From positions 2,137,001 to 2,201,000 of the forward strand of contig NZ_JACEGA010000001.1 in assembly GCF_014174405.1 (NCBI RefSeq): 64,000 bases of DNA, given 5' to 3'. Position numbers and translations under genes: made by a program. Of this stretch, positions 57,121 to 64,000 are shown one piece after another; position 1 is the stretch's first letter, and each line of letters begins with the position of its first letter. The notes under the pieces are model-generated. The model was not told the origin of the DNA and did not search any database. It worked only from the letters and a program-made list of their open reading frames with translations. Source of the DNA: Variimorphobacter saccharofermentans. Lineage in GTDB: Bacteria > Bacillota > Clostridia > Lachnospirales > Lachnospiraceae.

Positions 57121-57861
57121 TTAATCTTCTAAAACCTTTCCATCGGTACTTATCGTGATAACTCTCCAGGGTATCAGCTTATTGCTATTTGATAATGCCA
57201 TCTTCACTGCTTGAACAATTCCACCACAGCATGGTACTTCCATACGAATTATGGTTATGCTGTTAATCTCATTCATGGTTAATATCTGTGTCAGTTTTTC
57301 AGAATAATCCACCTCATCCAGCTTAGGGCAACCGATTAATGTAATCTTGTTTTTCATGAAAGAGTGAAAATCAGCATATGCATAAGCCGTACAATCTGCT
57401 GCGATTAGTAAATTGGCATTTTGAAAATAGGGTGCATTGGGTGGAACTAGTTGAATTTGTACTGGCCACTGTCTTAACATGGAAGGGGAGGCTTCCTTAG
57501 TCTTTGTCTGTAGTGTCTCTCGTTTCTCATTCTGATGTAGGTTCATTACTCTGGATCCGGGACAACCCTGTAATGCATGCTGCGTTCCCTTAGCCTCATT
57601 CTGCTTGTTTTGCTGCAATTGCTTTTGAAGAATATTTCGTTGTACCTCTTCCTCGTTATATTCCAGTGCTTCCCGTTCTTCAAAACTAATTGCATTGGTA
57701 GGACATACCGGGAGGCAATTGCCCAGTCCATCACAATAATCATCCCGTAATAGCTTAGCTTTGCCATCTACTAACCCTATGGCGGACTCATGACAGGCAT
57801 TTACACACAATCCACATCCATTACACAAATCTTCATTAATTTTTATTATTTTTCTTATCAT
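57121..57861 (-). CDS. Ferredoxin-like 4Fe-4S protein with C-terminal extension
   Basis: A 246-residue redox protein. Residues 13-23 hold a full cluster motif (CNGCGLCVNAC); residues 43-53 hold CDGLGNCLPVC, where the second cysteine of CxxCxxC is Leu46, so that site may be [3Fe-4S] or non-canonical. The C-terminal 150 residues contain VPCCGGIVQAVK and GCPKLDEVDY and resemble clostridial proteins often found beside hybrid-cluster protein genes; no hcp is in this window. GGAGG precedes the ATG. The promoter carries a Crp/Fnr-type dyad. It may be co-transcribed with the peroxiredoxin gene. Confidence 0.8.
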   Translation of the reverse strand: MIRKIIKINEDLCNGCGLCVNACHESAIGLVDGKAKLLRDDYCDGLGNCLPVCPTNAISFEEREALEYNEEEVQRNILQKQLQQNKQNEAKGTQHALQGCPGSRVMNLHQNEKRETLQTKTKEASPSMLRQWPVQIQLVPPNAPYFQNANLLIAADCTAYAYADFHSFMKNKITLIGCPKLDEVDYSEKLTQILTMNEINSITIIRMEVPCCGGIVQAVKMALSNSNKLIPWRVITISTDGKVLED

Positions 57862-57899
57862 ATTGACCTCCAGGTTATTAGCGTTCTTTATTTAAGACC

Positions 57900-57905
57900 A
57901 TTATA
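57900..57905 (-). promoter_or_regulatory. Extended -10 of the ferredoxin gene promoter
   Basis: TGC-TATAAT on the minus strand, an extended -10. There is no good -35 at 17 bases (CACTTT), which suggests dependence on the activator site at 57926-57941. Confidence 0.65.
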
Positions 57906-57925
57906 GCAAACCTGAATGACCAAAG

Positions 57926-57941
57926 TGTAGCTTTGGCTACA
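57926..57941. promoter_or_regulatory. Crp/Fnr-family activator site
   Basis: TGTAGC, 4 bases, GCTACA: a perfect 16-bp dyad with Crp/Fnr geometry. Its centre lies about 40-41 bases upstream of the start predicted from the -10 at 57900-57905, the classical class II activator position. Confidence 0.6.
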
Positions 57942-57980
57942 TTATAATTAGATTTAGCTGATTCCTTTTAAGAGAGAAAA

Positions 57981-58047
57981 ACTGACTGAAGTAACAGTAA
58001 ATAAGGGCCATGCATTCAAGGCTCCTACTCGTATTACAACAGTCAGT
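57981..58047. repeat. Imperfect palindrome after the thymidine kinase remnant
   Basis: Arms begin ACTGACTG and end CAGTCAGT, with imperfect matches for about 30 bases inwards (GTAACA with TATTAC, GGGCC with GGCTCC). It lies between the tdk remnant and the ferredoxin promoter. Confidence 0.5.
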
Positions 58048-58086
58048 ATACATCTTACCATTTATTATATTAGGTTGTTCTTATGA

Positions 58087-58359
58087 TTATTTTTCGTTAT
58101 TAGGATACTTCTTTTGCTCCTTCTGTTTTTCTATATAGCATTGATAACACATTGCTGTATAGCGGTCATTGCCACCAAGTAAGATCTGCTCTCCTTCGGT
58201 TATGATATTACCATTCTCATCCAGTCGAACATTTACGGTAGCTTTCTTCCCGCAGGAGCATATCGTCTTGATCTCAGTGATGGAGTCTGCTATTTCAAGC
58301 AGTCTTTTACTTCCGGGAAACATCCTTGTCCGAAAATCCGTACGAAGTCCGAAACACAA
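58087..58359 (-). pseudogene. tdk: Thymidine kinase remnant (C-terminal half)
   Basis: The 90 codons match the C-terminal half of type II thymidine kinase: CFGLRTDFRTRMFPGS, LADSITEIKTICSCGKKATV-like zinc region, RLDENGNIITEGEQILLGGNDRY and CYQCYIE. The P-loop, lid and catalytic Glu/DEAQF segments that make up the first about 95 residues are absent; an in-frame TAA lies 15 bases before the TTG that could start the remnant. The GGAGG is adjacent to that TTG, too close to serve it. It therefore cannot be an active kinase. The zinc-finger cysteines are intact, so the loss may be recent or the fragment retained. Confidence 0.85.
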
Positions 58360-58485
58360 TCCTCCCTTAAAATGTTATTATAATATATTTTATTCGAAAC
58401 ACCGTATTAAATACGAAAATTTCCGAATAAACTCTATAGTTGAATGATACCATATATGGACAAATTATTCAATACTACCACAAGA

Positions 58486-58974
58486 TTAAATATCCTTTAA
58501 TCTTTTTACAATGATGGAACCTAATATACCGATTACTGTTCCGGTTATTGCTCCTGATATTAGCAAAATCGGCAGATAATATGCAATATTAATGTTATCT
58601 ACAATAATGATTGACATCAGAATTTGTCCAATATTATGGGATACTCCTCCGATAATACTTACACCAACAATACTAAGTTTTTTACTCTTTTGAAATATTA
58701 TCATTAATATTACGCTAAGTAGTCCTCCTGCAAGACTGAATAGCATGGTGGAAGGATTTCCGAAGGTAAAACCAACCAGAATAATACGAATAATGGATAA
58801 TACGAATGCTTCTTTGACACCCATTACAAATAAAGCCGTTATTACTACTAAATTAGCCAAACCCACCTTGATACCCGGAACTGGTACTGGTAAGAGAAAT
58901 AAAGACTCAATATAGCTTAAAATAAATGCAAGTGCTACAAGCAAACCATAGGTTGCAATCTTCTTTGGTTTCAT
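58486..58974 (-). CDS. Gx transporter family membrane protein
   Basis: A 162-residue membrane protein with five to six helices (YGLLVALAFILSYIESL, VPGIKVGLANLVVITALF, FTFGNPSTMLFSLAGGLLSV, GGVSHNIGQILMS). It is often annotated as heptaprenyl diphosphate synthase component I or Gx transporter. In Listeria-type extracellular electron transfer loci a protein of this family (EetB) is paired with a NusG-II protein (EetA), as here. Function is unproven. ATG 58974 has GGAG 6 bases upstream. Confidence 0.82.
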   Translation of the reverse strand: MKPKKIATYGLLVALAFILSYIESLFLLPVPVPGIKVGLANLVVITALFVMGVKEAFVLSIIRIILVGFTFGNPSTMLFSLAGGLLSVILMIIFQKSKKLSIVGVSIIGGVSHNIGQILMSIIIVDNINIAYYLPILLISGAITGTVIGILGSIIVKRLKDI

Positions 58975-59056
58975 TATATTCTCCATTCTTCTGAACATCG
59001 TTAATATGGTGCCAGTATAGTATTCTTAAAGTAACTTAATGTATCATTGTATCTAT

Positions 59057-59425
59057 TTATTGTGCGATAATATCCACATCATTTTCTTTACCATCTATCA
59101 CTTCAATCACGACCTTATTCGGGAGGCAGACGATTGTTTCATGGTTATAATGAATCTTATTGTGCTTAACACAGAGTTTGTCCGGACAGCTTGCATCAAG
59201 CATATCCACGTATCCATCTTTAATCTCAAAGGAGTTCCATTCTCCGTTCTCTCCTTTGATTGTATAGGATTTATTTTCACTTAAGCTCAAGGTGTCATAT
59301 TCCTTGCCATTCACCGTTATTCGAACAGTACTCCCCTCATCCTTGGTTATATTCCAATAGATCATTGCTGCTAGTCCTAATAACAGTACGATCCCTATTA
59401 AAATGAAATCGTTCTTTTTTATCAT
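59057..59425 (-). CDS. NusG domain II-containing membrane-anchored protein
   Basis: A 122-residue protein with an N-terminal membrane helix (FILIGIVLLLGLAAMIYWNI) and an extracytoplasmic NusG-II fold (YTIKGENGEWNSFEIKDGYVDML, CPDKLCVKHNKI, IVCLPNKVVIEVI). The CPDKLC motif has two cysteines typical of this family. It is upstream of the Gx-transporter gene and divergent from apbE, matching EetA-EetB-FmnB organisation. It is not a transcription factor. Promoter at 59515-59543. Confidence 0.85.
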   Translation of the reverse strand: MIKKNDFILIGIVLLLGLAAMIYWNITKDEGSTVRITVNGKEYDTLSLSENKSYTIKGENGEWNSFEIKDGYVDMLDASCPDKLCVKHNKIHYNHETIVCLPNKVVIEVIDGKENDVDIIAQ

Positions 59426-59514
59426 AGTATAACCATACCTTTCCATCGGCTAAAAGCTTCAAATTCACTCGTTTACTTTCTTATTTATTTGTAGCAAACC
59501 AAGGTTACTTGACA

Positions 59515-59543
59515 ATAGTAATATCAACCCGATTAATTGTCAA
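59515..59543 (-). promoter_or_regulatory. Promoter of the NusG-II gene within a symmetrical divergent region
   Basis: The minus strand reads TTGACA, 17 bases, TACTAT. The same region on the plus strand also starts with TTGACA (59509-59514), so CTTGACAAT and ATTGTCAAG form a 9-bp dyad 19 bases apart; a plus-strand -10 would be the weak ATTAAT. Confidence 0.7.
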
Positions 59544-59697
59544 GCAAGCTTCACAGCATTGTAGTATATAAAGACAGGTAAATATATCCTTCCATGTTTA
59601 GCTTTTTCAATTTATCTCCATACTATATTTAACTGTACCACATTAAAATAATGGTATCTTGTAAATATCAGAAACAGTAATTGAAAGAGGAACGAGT

Positions 59698-60777
59698 ATG
59701 AATAATCTTAATCGTAAATCATTTACCACAAACTTCCTTATCAAAGTCCCCAATATACGATTATTCTTAATCTGTATCACCATTCTTACAGTAGTAACTG
59801 GCTGTAGCTCTCATGAAGAGATAATGCATAAGATTAAAACTAATGATTATATCACAAAAACGGAACTTCTTCTAAACACAGTAGTAACCATTAATCTGTA
59901 TGATAAACAGGATGAGGACATATTGGAGGAATGCTTTGATATCATCAGAAAATACGAGGCGATTTATTCACGAACTATGGAAAGTAGTGAATTATACGCC
60001 GTGAATCAGGGCATCGCTCCACATACCGGCTTAACCTATTCCATATCGGATCAATTGGCTGATCTGATAGAATATGGTTTGTATTATAGTGAATTAGGAC
60101 AAGGAGCATTTGATATATCCATTGCTCCCATTACCTCTCTCTGGAATTTCACCTCAGGAATTACCCAATTACCTGATCCAATAACGCTTCAAAATGCTCT
60201 GACCTATGTAAATTACAGAAATATAAAACTGGAAGGAAACCTTCTTACTTATGCAAAGAAAGGAACTCAACTTGATCTAGGTGCTATAGCAAAAGGTTAT
60301 ATTGCTGACCGTGTTAAGGAATACTTAATATCCATGGACGTTCATAGTGCTATGATCAATCTGGGAGGTAATATCGTATGTTTGGGAGAAAAACCCGATG
60401 GTACCCCATTTCACATCGGCATCCAGAAACCATTTGCTGACCGTAATGAAACCCTGGCAGTTATGGATATCCGTGACCGTTCTGTTGTTACCTCCGGAAT
60501 ATATGAACGTTTCTTTGTTCTGGATGGAATAACCTATCATCATATTATAAATCCCAAAACCGGCTATCCGTACAGGAATGAACTGATCTCCATAACAATT
60601 ATATCGAATGCATCCGTTGATGGCGACGGTTTAAGTACTCTCTGCTTTGCTCTTGGTCTTGAAAAAGGACTGGAATTAATTAAAAGCCTCCCGGATACGT
60701 ATGCAATATTTATCACAAAGGATTATGAAACATACTATTCAGAAGGCTTTCTTGATACGATTCTATTACATGATTAA
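59698..60777 (+). CDS. apbE: FAD:protein FMN transferase lipoprotein (ApbE family)
   Basis: A 359-residue lipoprotein. The signal peptide ends in TVVTGC (Cys36). ApbE motifs follow: TELLLNTVVTINLYD, KGTQLDLGAIAKGYIADRV, INLGGNIVCLGEKPDG and HIINPKTGYPYRNEL, with Asp in DGDGLSTL. ApbE attaches FMN to Thr of flavoproteins outside the cell. Divergent from the NusG-II/Gx pair. No FMN-binding target protein is in the window. GAGG precedes the ATG. Confidence 0.93.
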   Translation: MNNLNRKSFTTNFLIKVPNIRLFLICITILTVVTGCSSHEEIMHKIKTNDYITKTELLLNTVVTINLYDKQDEDILEECFDIIRKYEAIYSRTMESSELYAVNQGIAPHTGLTYSISDQLADLIEYGLYYSELGQGAFDISIAPITSLWNFTSGITQLPDPITLQNALTYVNYRNIKLEGNLLTYAKKGTQLDLGAIAKGYIADRVKEYLISMDVHSAMINLGGNIVCLGEKPDGTPFHIGIQKPFADRNETLAVMDIRDRSVVTSGIYERFFVLDGITYHHIINPKTGYPYRNELISITIISNASVDGDGLSTLCFALGLEKGLELIKSLPDTYAIFITKDYETYYSEGFLDTILLHD

Positions 60778-60858
60778 GGTACCAATAGTATAAATACAAT
60801 TCAATGAATATTAGTAAATATACTAAGATGGCGAAGACGAACCTAAGCAATCAAGATA

Positions 60859-61683
60859 CTAATTATTTTCCAGGATATCCGCCAAAGCATCCAGCCAGTC
60901 ACCTTCAAATAATTCTATCATACCCTTATCGCAAGCAGCAGCAAGCTTAGGATTAATCGGAAGTTTGGCAAAGGCATTAATTCCATATCTGCCTGCCACC
61001 TCTTCTACATGACTTTCTCCAAAAATCGGATATTGAGTATTGCAATCCGGACAAACAAAATAAGACATATTCTCAATCAATCCAAGGATTGGTACATTCA
61101 TCATACTGGCCATTTTTACTGCTTTCCCGACAATCATGGAGACAAGCTCCTGCGGTGAGGTTACTATAATAATTCCATCCAAAGGTATGGATTGGAATAC
61201 AGTTAAGGGTACATCTCCTGTACCCGGAGGCATATCTACAAACATATAATCTACATCGGACCAGATAACATCGGACCAGAATTGTTTTACGGTTCCAGCA
61301 ATAATAGGTCCTCTCCACACAACCGGATCGGTTTCATTTCCCAATAAAAGATTTATAGACATCACATCAATTCCCGTCTTACTCTTTACAGGAAAAAGTC
61401 CCATTTCATTTCCTTTCGCCTTTTCATGTAAACCAAACGCCTTCGGAATAGAGGGTCCCGTAATATCCGCATCCAGAATTGCTGTATGATATCCCCTGCG
61501 ATTCATGGATACAGCCAGTAGTGATGTCACAAGGGATTTTCCCACTCCACCCTTTCCACTGACTACTCCAATGACCTTCTTAATATTACTTAGCTCATGG
61601 GGTTGAACAGTAAAATCATTCTTTTCTTTTCTGTCTCCGCAGCTAGAGCTGCAGCTTTCACAATTATGATTACAATCGCTCAT
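60859..61683 (-). CDS. Mrp/NBP35-type Fe-S cluster carrier ATPase
   Basis: A 274-residue P-loop protein. Walker A is VVSGKGGVGKS, followed by DADITGPSIPKAFG and MPPGTGD. The N-terminus has a Cys cluster (CNHNCESCSSSC) and the C-terminal Fe-S bridging CxxC is YFVCPDCNTQY. Mrp proteins assemble and transfer Fe-S clusters. It converges on apbE. Confidence 0.92.
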   Translation of the reverse strand: MSDCNHNCESCSSSCGDRKEKNDFTVQPHELSNIKKVIGVVSGKGGVGKSLVTSLLAVSMNRRGYHTAILDADITGPSIPKAFGLHEKAKGNEMGLFPVKSKTGIDVMSINLLLGNETDPVVWRGPIIAGTVKQFWSDVIWSDVDYMFVDMPPGTGDVPLTVFQSIPLDGIIIVTSPQELVSMIVGKAVKMASMMNVPILGLIENMSYFVCPDCNTQYPIFGESHVEEVAGRYGINAFAKLPINPKLAAACDKGMIELFEGDWLDALADILENN

Positions 61684-61891
61684 GTCATTCTTCCTTTCAT
61701 TTCTGTTATTCCTACAATCGAAATAACTCTATTTCATTGGCTTAAGTATGCCAGATAACTTCTTGCTCCATTGTAAATCAAGTTATGAACATAAGTCAAA
61801 TATTATTTTGTCCACATCCACTCGCCTAGAACAACCGCATCACATCAAGAATATGATGATATATAACATAATGAAAGGAGCTGACTATATT

Positions 61892-62908
61892 GTGATTCTC
61901 TATTATATAAACACGTTCATAATGGCGGCTGCACTGCTTGGTTTTCTCTCTGAGAATGTTGTATTAATCACGATTGTAGGTATATTCCTGCTTCTGTTAG
62001 TCGTGAACTTTTTCCGAATCAAGAAAAAGAAACAAAAAAAACATGAAGTAATCCGTCCGGTAACCGATGTAATCGGAAGTATCCCGGAACGTGTTGAAGA
62101 ATTAAATCAGGAACTAAAGCCTTTTGGTTTTGCCTATGAACCGTATCAAGATATATTTTACTCCATTATGTATCCTTGGCAACGAGAAGTAGGCTATTGC
62201 CGATTATATGACGAAGCATGTGCTCCACTTAGCATGATCATAGATTCAGAACCTATTAAATTCAATTACGATGGACGAAAATGGCTGATAGAATTCTGGA
62301 AGGGCCAATATGGTATGAATACTGGAGGAGAAGTAGGTATTTATTACACAACAGGTTCTGATATAAATATTCCTGGAATATTTAACGACACCTTCTACTA
62401 TTGTGTAAAAGACGAGGATTGCATTCATATGTCCTTCGCCTTAAGAAAGAATGGAAATCTCCTTTTCACCAGAAGCGGATATCATTGGTGGCTTACCGGA
62501 TTTAAGTTGGGAGAGTTTTCAAAGCCCTCCGAACTAACCATGGATATTGTGTTAGATTTGTATGATAAACGGATGGTTAATGCCTTTGTGGAAGCATTGG
62601 AAAAGATGGGTTATGAGGAAGATGAATTTGCTGTTCGAGATACCAGAGTTATGGTTCACTTTGATAAGCCTCATTCGAAACAGCCATCAACACGTACTAC
62701 CTTTACTGATTTTATCATGCAAAGAAATAATGAAGCCTTTTGCAACGCTTATCAATACCTCACAGAAGCATATGTAGATACTCTCGACAAGCTGGAAATC
62801 GTGAGAAACGAATCCCCGAATATGTACAATCAAATTCTTGGAGTAGGTAAACCAAAGGCTGTTTATGACGCCTTTGAAAAAATCAGAGGTTGGTTAAGGA
62901 AGGATTAG
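61892..62908 (+). CDS. DUF4474 membrane-anchored protein
   Basis: A 338-residue protein with one or two N-terminal helices (TFIMAAALLGFLS, VVLITIVGIFLLLLVVNFF) and a basic stretch (KKKKQKKH), then the DUF4474 domain (YEPYQDIFYSIMYPWQREVGYCRLYDEA, KWLIEFWKGQYGMNTGGEVGIYY, SGYHWWLTGFKLGEFS). Function is unknown. I place the start at GTG 61892 with GGAG 11 bases upstream; the open frame begins at 61748. It is 19 bases before the phosphoesterase gene. Confidence 0.75.
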   Translation: MILYYINTFIMAAALLGFLSENVVLITIVGIFLLLLVVNFFRIKKKKQKKHEVIRPVTDVIGSIPERVEELNQELKPFGFAYEPYQDIFYSIMYPWQREVGYCRLYDEACAPLSMIIDSEPIKFNYDGRKWLIEFWKGQYGMNTGGEVGIYYTTGSDINIPGIFNDTFYYCVKDEDCIHMSFALRKNGNLLFTRSGYHWWLTGFKLGEFSKPSELTMDIVLDLYDKRMVNAFVEALEKMGYEEDEFAVRDTRVMVHFDKPHSKQPSTRTTFTDFIMQRNNEAFCNAYQYLTEAYVDTLDKLEIVRNESPNMYNQILGVGKPKAVYDAFEKIRGWLRKD

Positions 62909-62927
62909 TCGAAAGGAAGTGAGGACA

Positions 62928-63836
62928 ATGTCAGCATCTAAGCGCTTATCTAGGGTCTTTTCCAATTCAAAAGTAATACCTTTTGATGAAAACTCCAGAA
63001 TCGTTATTATGAGCGACTGTCATCGGGGAAATGGAAGCTGGGGCGACAATTTTTCAAATAACCAGAATCTGTTCTTTGCAGCACTCTATCATTATTACGA
63101 AAACGGATATACCTATATAGAACTTGGTGATGGAGATGAATTATGGGAAAATCGGACGATTGATGACATCATAAGCGCTCATAGTGATGCATTTTGGCTA
63201 ATGTCCTTATTCTATCAAGATAATCGTTTCTATATGTTGTATGGGAACCATGATATCATTAAGAAAGACCATCATTATATTAAGACCAAATGTAATTCCT
63301 ATTATTGTGAAAACGTCAACTCTAATATTCCATTATTTCCAGGTATCGATATTACTGAGGGAATTATTCTGAAATATCGTAGTACAAATGATCTGATATT
63401 TTTAACACATGGTCATCAGGGAGATGTTCTCAATGATACACTCTGGAGATTATCCCGTTTTCTTGTGCGGTACCTTTGGCGGCCCCTGGAATTGATAGGA
63501 ATTAAAGATCCTACTAGTGCAGCAAAGAATAATCAAAAAAAGAATATGATTGAAAGAAACTTAAGCAATTGGGCAAACACCCATAAAATAATATTAATAT
63601 GTGGACACACTCATCGACCAGTCTTTCCGAAGGTTGGAGAAGCTCCTTACTTCAATGATGGAAGCTGTGTACATCCCAGATGCATTACTGCTCTTGAAAT
63701 ACGAAATGGAACCATATCCCTGGTAAAATGGGCTACCATGACAAGACCGGATCGAACACTATTTGTTGGACGGGAGGTTCTTGAATCTCCCATCCGGCTT
63801 GAAGACTATTTTCATGCATTAGAAGAAAAGAGCTAG
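62928..63836 (+). CDS. Calcineurin-like metallophosphoesterase
   Basis: A 302-residue phosphoesterase. Metal motifs are in order: MSDCHRG, ELGDGDELWE, YGNHD, LTHGHQGD and ICGHTHRP. No signal peptide. It could act on nucleotides, proteins or phospholipids. The start at 62928 has GGAAG upstream. The stop codon TAG lies inside a 12-bp terminator palindrome. Confidence 0.88.
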   Translation: MSASKRLSRVFSNSKVIPFDENSRIVIMSDCHRGNGSWGDNFSNNQNLFFAALYHYYENGYTYIELGDGDELWENRTIDDIISAHSDAFWLMSLFYQDNRFYMLYGNHDIIKKDHHYIKTKCNSYYCENVNSNIPLFPGIDITEGIILKYRSTNDLIFLTHGHQGDVLNDTLWRLSRFLVRYLWRPLELIGIKDPTSAAKNNQKKNMIERNLSNWANTHKIILICGHTHRPVFPKVGEAPYFNDGSCVHPRCITALEIRNGTISLVKWATMTRPDRTLFVGREVLESPIRLEDYFHALEEKS

Positions 63837-63857
63837 CGAGCTCTTTTCTTCTTTTTT
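63824..63857. terminator. Bidirectional terminator inside two gene ends
   Basis: AAGAAAAGAGCT, AGCG, AGCTCTTTTCTT: a 12-bp perfect stem with a 4-base loop, followed by CTTTTTT on the plus strand. It covers the last codons of both convergent genes. Confidence 0.88.
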
Positions 63858-64000
63858 ACTGAATACCCGAATTTACCCAGTAATTCACCAAGTCCATAAT
63901 ATTCTCCATGGGAATAAACTATCAATCCCGCTTTATTTAAATGAAAGCGACCGTCTTCATCCATTAATTTCTTATCAACCGCAACACTTACCACCTCTGC
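63833..64000 (-). CDS. Flavin reductase-like protein, C-terminal part
   Basis: The last 55 codons of a minus-strand gene that begins beyond the right edge (AEVVSVAVDKKLMDEDGRFH, KAGLIVYSHGEYYGLGELLG, KFGYSVKKKKRAR). The HGEYYGLGELLGKFGYSVKKK ending resembles flavin reductase-like (flavoredoxin) proteins as I recall. The stop at 63833-63835 overlaps the stop of the phosphoesterase by four bases. Confidence 0.6.
   Translation of the reverse strand, partial: AEVVSVAVDKKLMDEDGRFHLNKAGLIVYSHGEYYGLGELLGKFGYSVKKKKRAR

Overview
The window is a chromosomal segment from a low-GC, endospore-forming anaerobic Firmicute, most likely a Lachnospiraceae (Clostridium cluster XIVa) relative. This rests on the sporulation genes (spoIIP, gpr, yqfC, yqfD, and BofC-like and SpoVB-like genes), the HrcA/CIRCE heat-shock operon, short-form HisG with HisZ, RemA, RecU, and several proteins of a Lachnospiraceae type (DUF4474, YcdB-SLH). 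No phage, plasmid, CRISPR or complete insertion sequence is visible.

Almost everything up to 59.4 kb is on the minus strand and reads from high to low coordinates. From 38.8 kb down: gpr, spoIIP, lepA, hemW, hrcA-grpE-dnaK-dnaJ, prmA, rsmE, then relQ-type synthetase, two pseudouridine synthases, an rRNA methylase, recU, the histidine operon (hisZ-G-D-B-A-IE), alaS, then rpsU, yqfC-yqfD-phoH-7TM/HD-ybeY, a DUF3048 lipoprotein, a SpoVB-like flippase, a BofC-like protein and two flavoprotein genes. This is the conserved clostridial order with a block of about 15 kb between rsmE and rpsU. From 39 to 50 kb: rpsT (plus strand), an S-layer YcdB protein, an ABC exporter pair, tRNA-Ser(CGA), holA, lepB, rpoZ, remA, yicC and an amidase/SPOR protein.

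From 50 to 58.4 kb the theme is sulfur, iron and redox: cysK and metY with their own Rrf2 regulator, a P-type ATPase preceded by a recognisable NiCo (czcD) riboswitch, a peroxiredoxin, and a ferredoxin-like gene with a perfect Crp/Fnr-type dyad at about -41. A C-terminal remnant of thymidine kinase follows. From 58.4 to 61.7 kb a NusG-II protein, a Gx-transporter protein and a divergent ApbE flavinyltransferase resemble part of a flavin-based extracellular electron transfer locus, followed by an Mrp-type Fe-S carrier. The right end has DUF4474 and metallophosphoesterase genes converging on a flavin-reductase-like gene that runs out of the window.

The most unusual non-coding content is a set of long imperfect palindromes in intergenic gaps: a pair of roughly 195-bp inverted-repeat elements in opposite orientation (1572-1765 and 10927-11124), a 207-bp palindrome next to the second one (10718-10924) whose core recurs at 48700-48762, and several shorter ones.
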